Shown piece by piece: positions 36,584 to 47,100 of a stretch of 56,069 nt of DNA (the stretch's first letter is position 1; each line of letters opens with the position of its first letter). The notes beneath the pieces are model-generated. The model searched no databases, had not been told where the DNA came from, and saw only the letters and a list, made by a program, of their open reading frames with translations. Made by a program: the position numbers and the translations under genes. The stretch comes from Desulfovibrionaceae bacterium (GTDB lineage: Bacteria; Desulfobacterota; Desulfovibrionia; Desulfovibrionales; Desulfovibrionaceae): positions 1-56,069 of the forward strand of contig JAQXJC010000023.1 in the NCBI GenBank assembly GCA_029008115.1, in the 5' to 3' direction.

Positions 36584-38894
36584 GGGACGCGCCGGGGGCG
36601 GACTGGGCGGCATCATCAGCAGCGGCAGCGGATGCCGCGCCGGAATCTGGACGCTGCTGGCCACGCTGCTGGCTATATCCCTGCTGGTGGGCATGAACTT
36701 TGAGGGCGGGAGCCGCGTGTACGTCTCCGGCGAGGTGGCGGATCGCGATGTTATCGCCGACCGCGACATCCTTGTGCAGGACGCGCAGGCCACCGAAGCC
36801 CGCCGCAAGCAGGTGCTCATGCTCCAGCCGCAGATATACGACCTGAGCACGGAGCCCTACGCCCTGCTGCATGCCCGTCTGCTGGACGTGTTCCGCGCCA
36901 TCAATGACGGGCGGCGGGATGGCGCGGGCGCGGCGGCGCTGGCCCGTCTGCGCGAGGAACTCAGCCCCGCCCTGGCAGACGAGGTCATTCCGCAGCTGGC
37001 CCGGACAGAAGTGCAGACCTATGTCATGCGCACGCTGCTGCCGGATATCCGCAAGGCGCTGGCCGACGGCCTGGTGGGAGACCTGCGTTCCGCCCGCGTG
37101 GGCAGGCCCGGCGTGATTATCCGCAATCTGGATACCGGCGCTGAAACCCTGCGGGCGGACATGGCCGCGCTGCCGGACGCCCAGACCTTTCTGACGGAAA
37201 TTTCCGCCCGCATGCGCAAGGACGAGACGCTTGATCCGCAGATGCGCCGCGCCATCAATATCTTCCTTTCCGCCGCCATGCCAGCTTCCCTGACCCTGAA
37301 CCGCGAAGCCACGCAGCTGCGCGCGCAGGCCGTGGTGAACAGTGTGGACCCTGTATTTTATCAGATACAGAAGGGCGAGCTGGTGGTGCGCAAGGGCGAC
37401 AGGGTGACGCGCGAGCAGCAGATCAAGCTCCAGACCCTGCACAACAGCAGCGGCGATCCTGTGCACGTGTGGCTGGTGGCAGGCACGTTCCTGTTTTCCC
37501 TGCTGCTGTCTTCGGGATTTTTTCTGACGCCCAGCGGCAAGCTGGGCACGCCGCTGCGGAATAAGGACCTGGTGCTGATTTCCGCCGTGCTCTTTGTGGC
37601 CACGCTGGGCGCAAAGCTCTGCTTCCTGGCCGCGCTGCGCATGGATAACGCGGACGTCATGCAGGCGGCAGCCTTTGGATATCCTCTGGCGGCGGGAGTG
37701 GGGCTGGTGGCCATGGTCTTTGCCGCGCGCCGCTATCTGACCATCAGCCTGCTGCTGGCCTTCTTCTTTGCGCTGGTCTTCGGCGGTGAAATCCGTCTCT
37801 TCCTCTTCCATTTCCTGAGCGCCATGATGGTCACCTGGCTGGTCAGCCATGCCCAGAACCGTCAGGATGTGGTCGTTTCCATCATTCCCCTTGCCTTTAC
37901 CCAGCTGCTTCTGCTGGTGGGAGCAAACTTCCTCGGGCAGACACCGTGGATATACGTGCCCGCGCAGGCCGCCGCCGTGGTCATCAGCGCGGTGCTCTCC
38001 CTGCTCTCGCTCTTTGCCCTCAGCCCCATTCTGGAAATGGCCTTTGGCTATACGACGCGCTTCCGCCTCATGGAGCTCATGAGTCTGGAGCAGCCGCTCA
38101 TGCAGGAACTGATGGTCAACATGCCCGGCACGTACAATCACTCCCTGATTGTGGCAAACATGGTGGAGGCGGGGGCAAAGGCCGTGGGAGCCAACAGCCT
38201 GCTCTGCAAGGTGGCCGCCCTCTACCATGACGTGGGCAAGATCAGCTATCCGCTGTATTTTATCGAGAATCAGTTCGGCGGCCCCAACAAGCATGACAAA
38301 CTCGCGCCTTCCATGAGCGCGCTGGTCATCATCTCCCATGTGAAGAAGGGGACGGAGCTGGTGGAGAAGTACAAGCTGGGGCAGGAGATTGCGGACATCA
38401 TCCGCCAGCATCACGGCACGCGCACGGTACGCTACTTCTACCAGAAGGCTGTGGACCTGGGAGAACATCCCCGTGAGTCGGACTATTCCTATCCCGGGCC
38501 GCGCCCGCAGACCAAGGAAGCCGCCATTCTCATGCTGGCAGACTCCGTGGAGGCCTCAAGCCGCACGCTGACAGACCCCACGCCCGCGCGCATCCAGACG
38601 CATATTGACGGCATTATCAAGAGTATCTTTGCAGAAGGGCAGCTGGACGAGTCCGAACTGACCTTCCGCGATCTGCACCGCCTGAGCGAATGCTTTGTAC
38701 GCATCCTGACGGGGATTTTCCATCAGCGCATTGCCTATCCGACCGCCGCGAAAAAGGAAGCCCTGCCGGCGAAGGAGCAGGAAAAAGAGGAAAGGGATGC
38801 GGAATCCCAGCCCCGGGACATGTCGACCGCGGCGGGAGAGGCGGAGACGACGGGTGAGGCAGCGGCTGCGGAGAAGAACGGAGAACACGCATGA
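36564..38894 (+). CDS. 7TM-HD membrane phosphohydrolase (PgpH/YqfF family)
   Basis: A 776-residue membrane protein: one transmembrane helix near residues 28-45, an extracytoplasmic 7TMR-HDED domain to about 290, a bundle of transmembrane helices (about 300-490) and a cytoplasmic HD domain with the metal motif YHDVGKISYP near residue 555, preceded by the conserved GTYNHSLIVAN. Relatives hydrolyse cyclic di-AMP. The C-terminal tail is charged and Glu/Ala-rich. It overlaps phoH by 20 bases and ybeY by four. The matching cyclic-di-AMP synthase is not in the window. Confidence 0.93.
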   Translation: MIARLSKGRAGGGLGGIISSGSGCRAGIWTLLATLLAISLLVGMNFEGGSRVYVSGEVADRDVIADRDILVQDAQATEARRKQVLMLQPQIYDLSTEPYALLHARLLDVFRAINDGRRDGAGAAALARLREELSPALADEVIPQLARTEVQTYVMRTLLPDIRKALADGLVGDLRSARVGRPGVIIRNLDTGAETLRADMAALPDAQTFLTEISARMRKDETLDPQMRRAINIFLSAAMPASLTLNREATQLRAQAVVNSVDPVFYQIQKGELVVRKGDRVTREQQIKLQTLHNSSGDPVHVWLVAGTFLFSLLLSSGFFLTPSGKLGTPLRNKDLVLISAVLFVATLGAKLCFLAALRMDNADVMQAAAFGYPLAAGVGLVAMVFAARRYLTISLLLAFFFALVFGGEIRLFLFHFLSAMMVTWLVSHAQNRQDVVVSIIPLAFTQLLLLVGANFLGQTPWIYVPAQAAAVVISAVLSLLSLFALSPILEMAFGYTTRFRLMELMSLEQPLMQELMVNMPGTYNHSLIVANMVEAGAKAVGANSLLCKVAALYHDVGKISYPLYFIENQFGGPNKHDKLAPSMSALVIISHVKKGTELVEKYKLGQEIADIIRQHHGTRTVRYFYQKAVDLGEHPRESDYSYPGPRPQTKEAAILMLADSVEASSRTLTDPTPARIQTHIDGIIKSIFAEGQLDESELTFRDLHRLSECFVRILTGIFHQRIAYPTAAKKEALPAKEQEKEERDAESQPRDMSTAAGEAETTGEAAAAEKNGEHA

Positions 38895-39328
38895 GCGTAG
38901 AGGTCTGCCAGTATCAGCAGGCGGCCGCGCTGCTGCCTCTGGCGTTGCCGCAGCTGCGGCGGCTTTTGCGCGTGATGCACGCCGCGCTGCCGGACGAGGC
39001 CGGGGCGGAAGTTCTGTGCGACGTGGAATTGCATATTGTGCGGGATGGCATGATTGCCGCCGCCAACAGCCGGTATATGGGCTGCCACGGCCCCACCAAT
39101 GTCCTTTCCTTTCCCGGCGGCGGGGGCATGGCCGGCATCCTGGTGCTTTCTGCGGATACGCTGCTGCGGGAGGCCGCGCTCTACGGGCAGGTGCCGGAAG
39201 AGCACTGCGTGCGTCTGCTGGCGCATGGCATGGGGCATTTGCTTGGTCATGACCACGGCCCGGAGATGGACGCCCTTTGCGCCACCATGGAAGAGGCCGC
39301 TTTGCAGGCCATGTATGAGGATATGTAG
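38891..39328 (+). CDS. ybeY: Endoribonuclease YbeY
   Basis: A 145-residue metalloprotein needed for 16S rRNA 3'-end maturation and ribosome quality control. The zinc motif HGMGHLLGHDH (HGxxHLxGxDH) is complete near residue 110, and NSRYMGCHGPTNVLSFPG is the usual substrate-side block. It starts by a four-base overlap with the upstream gene. A GGG-rich insertion (FPGGGGMAGIL) replaces the usual short acidic turn. A clear terminator follows. Confidence 0.94.
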   Translation: MSVEVCQYQQAAALLPLALPQLRRLLRVMHAALPDEAGAEVLCDVELHIVRDGMIAAANSRYMGCHGPTNVLSFPGGGGMAGILVLSADTLLREAALYGQVPEEHCVRLLAHGMGHLLGHDHGPEMDALCATMEEAALQAMYEDM

Positions 39329-39360
39329 GAGAGGAGCCTCTGCGCCATGATGCTGTCATG

Positions 39361-39399
39361 AACGTCCCGCTTCCGGTCTGCGGAGAGGGACGTTTTTTT
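39361..39399 (+). terminator. Intrinsic terminator after ybeY
   Basis: AACGTCCC (39361-39368) and GGGACGTT (39387-39394) pair around an 18-base loop that can itself fold, followed by a run of seven T to 39399. It ends the phoH-ybeY run and makes the biotin ligase gene a separate unit. Confidence 0.85.
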
Positions 39400-39505
39400 G
39401 CGCGCGCGTGCCAGAGGCACGGCATGTTGCTGCCGGACGCCGGAAGAAAGCGGCGTGCTTCGGCGGGAGACCAGCCCCTTTTGCGGGCAGGACAGGGGAG
39501 GAACC

Positions 39506-40297
39506 ATGCGGACGGCATGCAGGAAGAAAATCGACGGCCTGCCTGGCCCGGTATATTGCTATGATGAAGTGACATCGACGCTGGATGTTGCCCATGCCCT
39601 GATTGGCGCCGGAGAGCTGCCGGCATGGGGCAGCGTGCTGGCGGTGCGGCAGACAGCCGGGCGCGGGCAGTTGCGCCGCAGGTGGGAGTCTCCGCAGGGG
39701 AATGTCTATGCCGCTCTGCACCTGCCGGCGGAGCCTCCCTTTACCGGATATGCGGCAGCTCCCGCTGCGGGGGCTCTGCTGGCGCGGGCCCTGCTGGGCA
39801 TGGGCGTGCCCGTGGCATTGAAATGGCCCAATGATCTGGTGTGGGCGGGCGGCGGGGAACCGGCCAAGTTCGGCGGCATTCTGCTGGAGGTCCGCGGCGA
39901 CGCCGTGGTGGCTGGCATCGGCCTGAATGTGCTGTCCTCTCCGCCGGCGGAGGCGCTGCGACAGGATGCCGCCATGCCGGCAACGCACCTCGCGGAAATT
40001 GTGCAAAAAAGAACTTTTCATCCGGAGCTTCTGGACGCGGAAAAGCTGTGGTCTTCGCTTGTATATCGAGTGTTTTCGGGGTATAACGTTTCCCAGTCCT
40101 ATGCCAGCCGCTGGAAGGAAGCTGCGGAATCCTGCCTCCTGTGGAAGGGGAGGCGCGTGGTGCTGGATGACGCCGGCAGCACGCACGAAGGGACGTTGCT
40201 CGGCTTGGGCGATTGTGGCGGCCTGCGGCTCGGCGCGCAGTCCGGTGAATTTTTGAGCGGCAGTCTCCGACTGTCCGCCGGGACGGGACGTCCCTGA
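39506..40297 (+). CDS. birA: Biotin--protein ligase (BirA, group I without DNA-binding domain)
   Basis: A 263-residue ligase that activates biotin to biotinyl-AMP and attaches it to acceptor lysines. The biotinyl-AMP loop GRGQLRRRWESPQGNVY and KWPNDLVW are present; the N-terminal helix-turn-helix of repressor-type BirA is absent. ATG 39506 is preceded by GGGGAGG. It lies 11 bases ahead of the pyruvate carboxylase gene, its obvious substrate, so the two are likely co-transcribed. Confidence 0.94.
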   Translation: MRTACRKKIDGLPGPVYCYDEVTSTLDVAHALIGAGELPAWGSVLAVRQTAGRGQLRRRWESPQGNVYAALHLPAEPPFTGYAAAPAAGALLARALLGMGVPVALKWPNDLVWAGGGEPAKFGGILLEVRGDAVVAGIGLNVLSSPPAEALRQDAAMPATHLAEIVQKRTFHPELLDAEKLWSSLVYRVFSGYNVSQSYASRWKEAAESCLLWKGRRVVLDDAGSTHEGTLLGLGDCGGLRLGAQSGEFLSGSLRLSAGTGRP

Positions 40298-40308
40298 AGG
40301 TGCTATCC

Positions 40309-43300
40309 ATGACCAAAACGTTTGGCGAAGTTCAGGATTTCTTGAAGGGGAAGGCTATCCTCGTGGCGAACCGGGGCATTCCCGCACGCCGCATCTGCCG
40401 CTCCATCCGCGAGCGCTTCGAGGCTGTGGCGGTGATGACTGCCACCGACGTGGACAAGACGGCGCCCGCGGCCGCCGCCGCGCAGGAGCTGCTCCTGCTG
40501 GGTGAGGACCCGCGCGCCTATCTGGACGTCGATCGCATTATTTCTCTGGCAAAGCAGCGGGGCGTGGTGGGCATCCATCCGGGCTGGGGCTTCGCATCGG
40601 AAGACACGCGCTTCCCCCAGAAGTGCAAGGAAGCCGGCATTACCTTCATCGGCGCTACGGCCGAAGCCATGAATCTGCTCGGCAACAAGGTGCAGGCGCG
40701 CGCCGTGGCCCAGAAGCTGGGCATTCCCGTGGTGCCCGGATCGGAAGGCGCCGTGGACATCCCCCGCGCCCGCCAGCTCATCCGGGAAATCGGCCTGCCC
40801 ATCATGCTCAAGGCCGAGGGCGGCGGCGGCGGACGCGGCATCTTCGCCATCCACAACGAGGCCGAGCTGGAAGATGCCTTCTTCAAGGCATCCACCATGG
40901 CGCAGGCTTCCTTTGGCAATCCCCGGCTGTTTGTGGAAAAATATCTCGGCAATGTGCGTCATATTGAAATACAGGTCATTGCGGACATGTATGGCAATGT
41001 GTTCGCCTTTGACGAGCGCGACTGCACCGTCCAGCGCAACCATCAGAAGCTCATTGAAATTACGCCTTCCCCGTGGAAGGGCATGACGCCCGCGCTGCGC
41101 GAGCAGCTCAAGGACTACGCCCGCCGCCTGATCAGGGAGGTGGGCTACCATTCGCTGGCCACTGTGGAATTTCTAGTGACGCCCGATGGCAAGCCGTACA
41201 TGATCGAGGTCAATACCCGCCTTCAGGTGGAGCACGGCATCACGGAATGCCGCTATGGCATCGACCTGGTGGAAGAGCAGATTGCGCTGGCCTTCGGGTC
41301 GGAGCTGCGCTTCAAGGAGGGCATGCTGCATCCGCAGCACTACGCCATGCAGGTGCGCATCAACTGCGAGGACCCGCAGCAGAACTTTGCGCCCAACTGC
41401 GGCCTTGTCACGCGCTACGTTTCTCCCGGCGGGCCCGGCGTGCGCATGGACTCCAACATGACCGCGGGCTACGACTTCCCCGCCAACTATGATTCGGCCG
41501 GCTCGCTGCTTATTGCCTATGCGTCGGACTGGGACAAGACCATAGGCATTATGGATCGCGCTCTGGGCGAATACGTCATCGGTGGCCTGAAGACGACCAT
41601 TCCCTTCTTCCGGCAGGTGCTGCGCCATCCGCGCTTCCGCTTTGCGGACTTTGACACCAACTTCATCGCCAATACGCCGGAGCTCATGTGCTATACCGAC
41701 CTCGCGCCCGAAGGCGAGCGTCTGGCCCGGCTGGTGGCGGAAATCTCCGCCAAGGGCTACAATCCCTTTGTCAATCTGGGTGAATACCGCACGGTGGAAA
41801 CGCCGCGCATGGGCGCCTTCGATCCCGTGCTGCCGTCCATCTCGTCGGCCCAGCGCCGCGCCCCCTCGCCGTATCCGCACAATGACCGGCAGGCCCTGCT
41901 GGACTATGTGCGCGACACGAAGGTGGTGCACTTCACGGATACGACACCGCGCGACTGCACCCAGTCCGACACGGGCAACCGCTTCCGTCTGGCCGAGGAT
42001 GCGCTCATCGGCCCCTATCTGGACAATGCCAACTATTTCTCCATCGAAAATGGGGGCGGGGCGCACTTCCACGTGGCCATGCTGGCCAATATGACCTATC
42101 CCTTTACCGAGGCGCGGGAGTGGAATCGCTTTGCTCCCAAGACGCTGAAGCAGATTCTGGTGCGTTCCACCAACGTGCTGGGCTACACGCCCCAGCCGAA
42201 AAATCTGATGCAGATGACCGGCGAAATGATCTGCGAACATTACCAGATCATCCGCTGCTTCGACTTCCTGAACCACGTGGAGAACATGCGCCCCTTCGCC
42301 GAAGTGGTGCTCAACCGTAACGACGTGGTCTTTGAACCGGCCCTGTCCCTGTCCTGCGCCAAGGGCTTCGATGTTCCCCATTATCTGAATGTGACATCCG
42401 ATCTGGTGGACCTTGCCGGCTCTATTCTGGGGATGGACCCCAAGCGAGCCTCCCGCCACATCATTCTGGGACTGAAGGACATGGCCGGCGTCTGCCCGCC
42501 GCGCTTCATGACGGAGCTGGTCACGGCGCTGCGCAGGGAATGGCCCGAGCTGGTGCTGCACTACCACCGCCACATTACGGACGGCCTGTTCCTGCCCGCC
42601 TGCGCCGCCGCCGTCAAGGCCGGGGTGCATATTGTGGATGCGGCGCTGGGCTCCTCCGTGCGCTCCTACGGGCAGGGCGACGTGCTTTCGCTGGCCGCCT
42701 ACATGGAAGACGAGATGGGTGTGGGCAACGTGCTGAACAAGGATGCCATCCGCAGCGCCAACTTTGTCTGCAAGCAGATCATGCCGTACTACGACAAGTA
42801 TTGCAGCACCTACTTCAAGGGCGTGGACTACGACGTGGTGGCGCACGCCATGCCCGGCGGGGCCACGTCCTCCTCGCAGGAAGGCGCCATGAAGCAGGGC
42901 TACATCCATCTCCTGCCGTACATGCTGCGCTTCCTGGCCGGAACCCGCCAGATTGTGCGCTATCACGATGTGACGCCCGGCTCGCAGATCACATGGAATA
43001 CGGCCTTCCTGGCGGTGACCGGCGCGTGGAAGCGCGGCGGCGAGGAGGAGGTTCGCTTCCTGCTGGAGGTGCTGAACGAGGTGACGCGCACTCCCGAGGC
43101 CGAACTGTCGCCGGAAATGGCCAAGGCGCGTCTGGGGCTGTACTGCGACTGCAACGACGCCTTCCGCAATCTGCTGCTGGGCAAGTTCGGCAAGCTGCCG
43201 CTGGGCTTCCCGCCGGACTGGGTGTACGAAAGCGCCTTTGGTGCGGAATGGAAGAATGCCATTGCCAGGCGCACGGAAAAGTCTCCTCTGGAAACGCTCA

Positions 43301-44010
43301 AGGACGTGAATCTGTGGGCGGAAGAGAGCGCCTTTGTGGACATCATGCGCCGCAAGCCCACGGATGAGGAGTTCGTGCTCTATCTGAACCATCCCGGCGA
43401 CGCCCTGAAGACCATCCAGTTCAAGGCCAAGTACGGCGATCCGAACAATCTGCCGCTGCATGTGTGGTTCGAAGGGCTGAAAGTGGGGCAGGACCTGCAC
43501 TTTACGGAATCTCACGGCAAGCCGCACCACATGTCCCTGCTGCACATTTCCCGTCCCAACAAGGCGGGCATGGCCGAATGCCGGTACATTCTGGACTCGG
43601 AAATCATGACCTGCGAAGTCCGCGTGGCGGAGCCTGCGGCGCAGACAGGCAAGGGCACGGTCATGGCCGATCCGGCCAACCAGTACCATGTGGCTGCGCC
43701 CAGCAATGGCGATCTCTGGGTCATGTACGTGCATCCGGGCGATCTGGTGAAGCAGGGCGAGGAACTGTTCAACATCTCCATCATGAAGCAGGAAAAGGCC
43801 GTGCTTGCCCCGTGCGACGGCGTGGTGCAGCGCGTGCTCAAGACTGCGGACTACAAGGAGAGCAAGCAGATGGTCTCCGTGCACGAGGGCGAGCTCATTG
43901 TGGAACTTGGGCCCGTGCCCCGCATGTGCAGCAATGAGGCATGCGGGCATCCCATACTCATGGATGACATCGACTTCTGCCCCTACTGCGGCGAGCGCCT
44001 GCAAAAATAA
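40309..44010 (+). CDS. pyc: Pyruvate carboxylase, divergent, with C-terminal zinc ribbon
   Basis: A 1,233-residue biotin enzyme making oxaloacetate from pyruvate, ATP and bicarbonate. Residues 1-460 are the biotin carboxylase (ATP-grasp: LKAEGGGGGRGIF, DCTVQRNHQKLIEI, EVNTRLQVEHGITE). Residues about 540-1000 are the carboxyltransferase; the usual DTTFRDAHQS is DTTPRDCTQS, keeping the metal Asp and the Gln, and LKDMAG keeps the carbamylated Lys. The biotin domain holds the acceptor lysine in SIMKQEKAV near residue 1160 instead of AMKM. A tail with CSNEACGH and CPYCGERL adds a zinc ribbon. AAGG precedes ATG 40309. I recall the same order birA, pyc, PEP-synthase-like in Desulfovibrio vulgaris. 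Confidence 0.9.
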   Translation: MTKTFGEVQDFLKGKAILVANRGIPARRICRSIRERFEAVAVMTATDVDKTAPAAAAAQELLLLGEDPRAYLDVDRIISLAKQRGVVGIHPGWGFASEDTRFPQKCKEAGITFIGATAEAMNLLGNKVQARAVAQKLGIPVVPGSEGAVDIPRARQLIREIGLPIMLKAEGGGGGRGIFAIHNEAELEDAFFKASTMAQASFGNPRLFVEKYLGNVRHIEIQVIADMYGNVFAFDERDCTVQRNHQKLIEITPSPWKGMTPALREQLKDYARRLIREVGYHSLATVEFLVTPDGKPYMIEVNTRLQVEHGITECRYGIDLVEEQIALAFGSELRFKEGMLHPQHYAMQVRINCEDPQQNFAPNCGLVTRYVSPGGPGVRMDSNMTAGYDFPANYDSAGSLLIAYASDWDKTIGIMDRALGEYVIGGLKTTIPFFRQVLRHPRFRFADFDTNFIANTPELMCYTDLAPEGERLARLVAEISAKGYNPFVNLGEYRTVETPRMGAFDPVLPSISSAQRRAPSPYPHNDRQALLDYVRDTKVVHFTDTTPRDCTQSDTGNRFRLAEDALIGPYLDNANYFSIENGGGAHFHVAMLANMTYPFTEAREWNRFAPKTLKQILVRSTNVLGYTPQPKNLMQMTGEMICEHYQIIRCFDFLNHVENMRPFAEVVLNRNDVVFEPALSLSCAKGFDVPHYLNVTSDLVDLAGSILGMDPKRASRHIILGLKDMAGVCPPRFMTELVTALRREWPELVLHYHRHITDGLFLPACAAAVKAGVHIVDAALGSSVRSYGQGDVLSLAAYMEDEMGVGNVLNKDAIRSANFVCKQIMPYYDKYCSTYFKGVDYDVVAHAMPGGATSSSQEGAMKQGYIHLLPYMLRFLAGTRQIVRYHDVTPGSQITWNTAFLAVTGAWKRGGEEEVRFLLEVLNEVTRTPEAELSPEMAKARLGLYCDCNDAFRNLLLGKFGKLPLGFPPDWVYESAFGAEWKNAIARRTEKSPLETLKDVNLWAEESAFVDIMRRKPTDEEFVLYLNHPGDALKTIQFKAKYGDPNNLPLHVWFEGLKVGQDLHFTESHGKPHHMSLLHISRPNKAGMAECRYILDSEIMTCEVRVAEPAAQTGKGTVMADPANQYHVAAPSNGDLWVMYVHPGDLVKQGEELFNISIMKQEKAVLAPCDGVVQRVLKTADYKESKQMVSVHEGELIVELGPVPRMCSNEACGHPILMDDIDFCPYCGERLQK

Positions 44011-44021
44011 GGCGATACCGG

Positions 44022-44053
44022 AACAGGGAGCCTCCGCGGGGGTTCCCTGTTTC
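44022..44053 (+). terminator. Hairpin between pyc and the PEP-synthase-like gene
   Basis: AACAGGGA (44022-44029) and TCCCTGTT (44044-44051) form an 8-pair stem, followed by TTTC. It could partially separate the two transcripts, with the downstream gene either attenuated or having its own promoter. Confidence 0.55.
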
Positions 44054-44150
44054 AGGCATTTCTGTATGGACAGAATGCCATGAACAGCGTATCTTTTTTC
44101 GCATTCCCATACCCATTTCAATATCTGTCTGGCTTACCCGGGAGGATATC

Positions 44151-47100
44151 ATGTCAAAGCCCCAGTCTGCCTCGAAACCTGTGACCAGCAACGCCGGCGC
44201 CGTGGGCGCCGAGCTTGATGCCCTGACGAAACAGACGGTGCTGACCGGCGCCGAGATTGTCAGAATTGGCATTGATGCTGAAATGCTGGTGGGCGGGAAG
44301 AACTATAACACCGCCCTCATCAGCCAGATCGATGGCATTCAGGCTCCCCATTTTCGCGCCATCTCGTCCGTAGCGTTTCACAAGCTGCTGGAGGAGACCA
44401 AGGTCATCGGCAAGGTTGTCCGCGCTGTTGTGGACAAGGAATACGGCCGTATTGACTGGAATGACCCAGAAATCAATCAGGATCCTGACTTCCTCCAGAA
44501 ATTCGTGCGCCAGCTTGGCAAGATGATCCGCGAGGCTTCCGCCGCGCAGGGAGATCAGGCCCACACCAAGCTGCGTTCTTTCATTAACAATGTGGTGGAC
44601 GGCTTTGCCACCTCTCCCGAGGGTATTGACCAGCTGCGCAAGCGCTCCGTGCTGGTGCAGTCCGCCATTCTTTCTGTCGCGCTGCCTGCGGAAGTGGATG
44701 CCGCCGTGCGCGGGGCCTATCGCTCCATCTGCGAAGATGCCGGCGAGGAGATGGTGCCCGTGGCCGTGCGTTCCTCCGCCGCCGGCGAGGATTCAGCCAA
44801 GAAGGCCTTTGCTGGCCTGCAGGACACCTATCTGAACATGGTGGGCGAAGACAGGGTGGTGGAAGCCTATCACTGGGACTGCGCCTCGGCCTACAACCTG
44901 CGTTCCCTGACCTATCGCCGCGAGGCTATTCTGGATGCGCTGGCCAAGGCTGAAGAAACCGGGGACGACAGCATTGCCGAACAGGCGAAGAAGGACTGGG
45001 CCATCGAGCACACCTCGCTGTCCGTCTGCATGATGCAGATGATCAATCCCGTCATTTCCGGCACGGCCTTCTCCGCGGATACGGCTACCGGCTGCCGCGG
45101 CACGGTGCGCAAGGACCTGGTCAGCATCGACGCCAGCTACGGCCTGGGCGAGGCCGTGGTGGGCGGCAAGGTCACGCCTGACAAGCTCTATGTCTTCCAG
45201 CGTGATGACGGTTCGGATGTGGTCATCCGCCAGATGGGCTGCAAGGGCATGAAGATCGTCTATGATGAAAAGGGCGGCACCAAGGAAGTGGAAGTGCCCG
45301 AGATGGAGTCCATGCGCTGGGCTCTGTCCCTGTCGCAGGCGGAGATGGTGGCGCACGGCGTGCGCGCTGTCAGCAGGGCCTACGGCGGCAAGATCATGGA
45401 CACGGAATTCTGCATTGACGCCAAGGATCGCCTCTGGTTTGTGCAGGCCCGTCCCGAGACGCGCTGGAACGAGGAGCTGGAAGATCATCCTGATACCATC
45501 TACATGCGCCGCCTGGAGGTGGATGCCAAGGCCGCAGCCCGGGCCGAAGTGCTGGTGGAAGGCAACGGCGCTTCCCGCGGGGCCGGTCAGGGAACGGTGC
45601 GCTTCCTGCGCTCCGCGCTGGAGCTGAACAAGGTGAACAAGGGCGATGTGCTGGCCGCCGTGCGCACCGACCCGGACATGGTGCCGGGCATGCGCGTGGC
45701 CTCTGCCATCATGGCCGACGTGGGCGGGGACACCAGCCATGCGGCCATCACCTCCCGTGAGCTGGGCATTGCAGCGGTCATCGGCATCCAGCGTGCCGAC
45801 GTGCTGCGCGCACTGGACGGCGCGGAAGTGACGGTGGACGGCACGCGCGGCCGCGTCTATCGCGGGCTGCTGCCGCTGCGTGAAGTGGGCGGCGAAATGG
45901 ACATTTCCAAGATGCCCGCCACCAAGACCAAGGTTGGCCTGGTGCTGGCGGACGTGGGCCAGGCGCTGTTCCTTTCCCGTCTGCGCAGCCAGGAAGACTT
46001 TGAAGTGGGCCTGCTGCGCGCCGAGTTCATGCTGGGCAACATTGGCGTGCATCCCCGTGCGCTGGAAGCGCTGGACTGCGGCGAGCTGGACGGCATTGTC
46101 AAGGTCAAGCTGGCGGAGCTGGATGCGCGCCTGACCAAGGTGCTGCGCGAGCAGATGGCCGCCGGACTGATTTCCCTCAACTTCAATCTGCGTGAGTACG
46201 TGGGCGAAGTGACCGGCCTGTCCGCGGAAATGAATGCGCTGGCCGATGTGGACCGCAGCCTCACAGCCGAGGAGGTCCTGCTCCAGCATCGCAGGATGCG
46301 CGAGCTGGATCACAAGATTGACCAGCACCTTGAGACGGCTTCCCGCCGCCTGGACGTGCTGAAGACCTCCGTGAACCTGGCCGACCATGTGCGCGTCATC
46401 ATGGGCTACGAGGATGAGCTGGCCCTGCTTTCGACCACGGATTCCGAAGCTGTGAAGCGCCGTGCGGAAATCGAAGCCATAGTGGATGCGCAGGTGGCCC
46501 GCATCAAGGAATCTCCCATTGTGGAGAAGCTGCTGGCCGGCATCGCGCGTCTGCGCGAGGAAGTGGGCCTGCGCATGGGCCTGAAGAAAGAGATGGACGA
46601 TATGGTGCAGCTGCCGGATACCATCCGCAAGCTGATCCGTTCGCGCGGGTTCCGCACCGGCAAGGAACACTATGTGCAGACGCTGGCGCAGAGTCTGGCG
46701 CTCTTTGCCATGGCCTTCTACGGTCGGGCTATCATCTATCGCACCACGGACTACAAGAGTAATGAATACCGTAACCTGCTGGGCGGCAACCTCTTTGAGA
46801 CCGTGGAAGACAACCCCATGCTGGGCTATCGCGGCGTGTCCCGCAATATCCATGACTGGGAAATTGAGGCATTCAAGCTGGCGCGCGGCGCCTACGGCGG
46901 TTCCAATCTTCAGATGATGCTGCCCTTTGTCCGCACGCTGGAGGAAGCCCGCTCCATGCGCCGCTATCTGGAACAGGTGCACAAGCTGAAGCCCGGCCAG
47001 GATGGCCTGAAGATCATCCTGATGTCCGAAATTCCGGCCAACGCTATCCTTGCCAGACAGTTCATTGAGGAATTTGATGGCTTCTCCATCGGTTCCAATG

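Noticed and set aside
36501-38468. A 655-codon frame opposite the 7TM-HD gene
   Set aside because: It spans the phoH/HD junction, has His/Gln-rich composition and lacks motifs.
41173-44121. A 982-codon open frame opposite pyruvate carboxylase
   Set aside because: Antisense shadow of a highly expressed high-GC gene. It is His/Gly/Val-rich with no domains.
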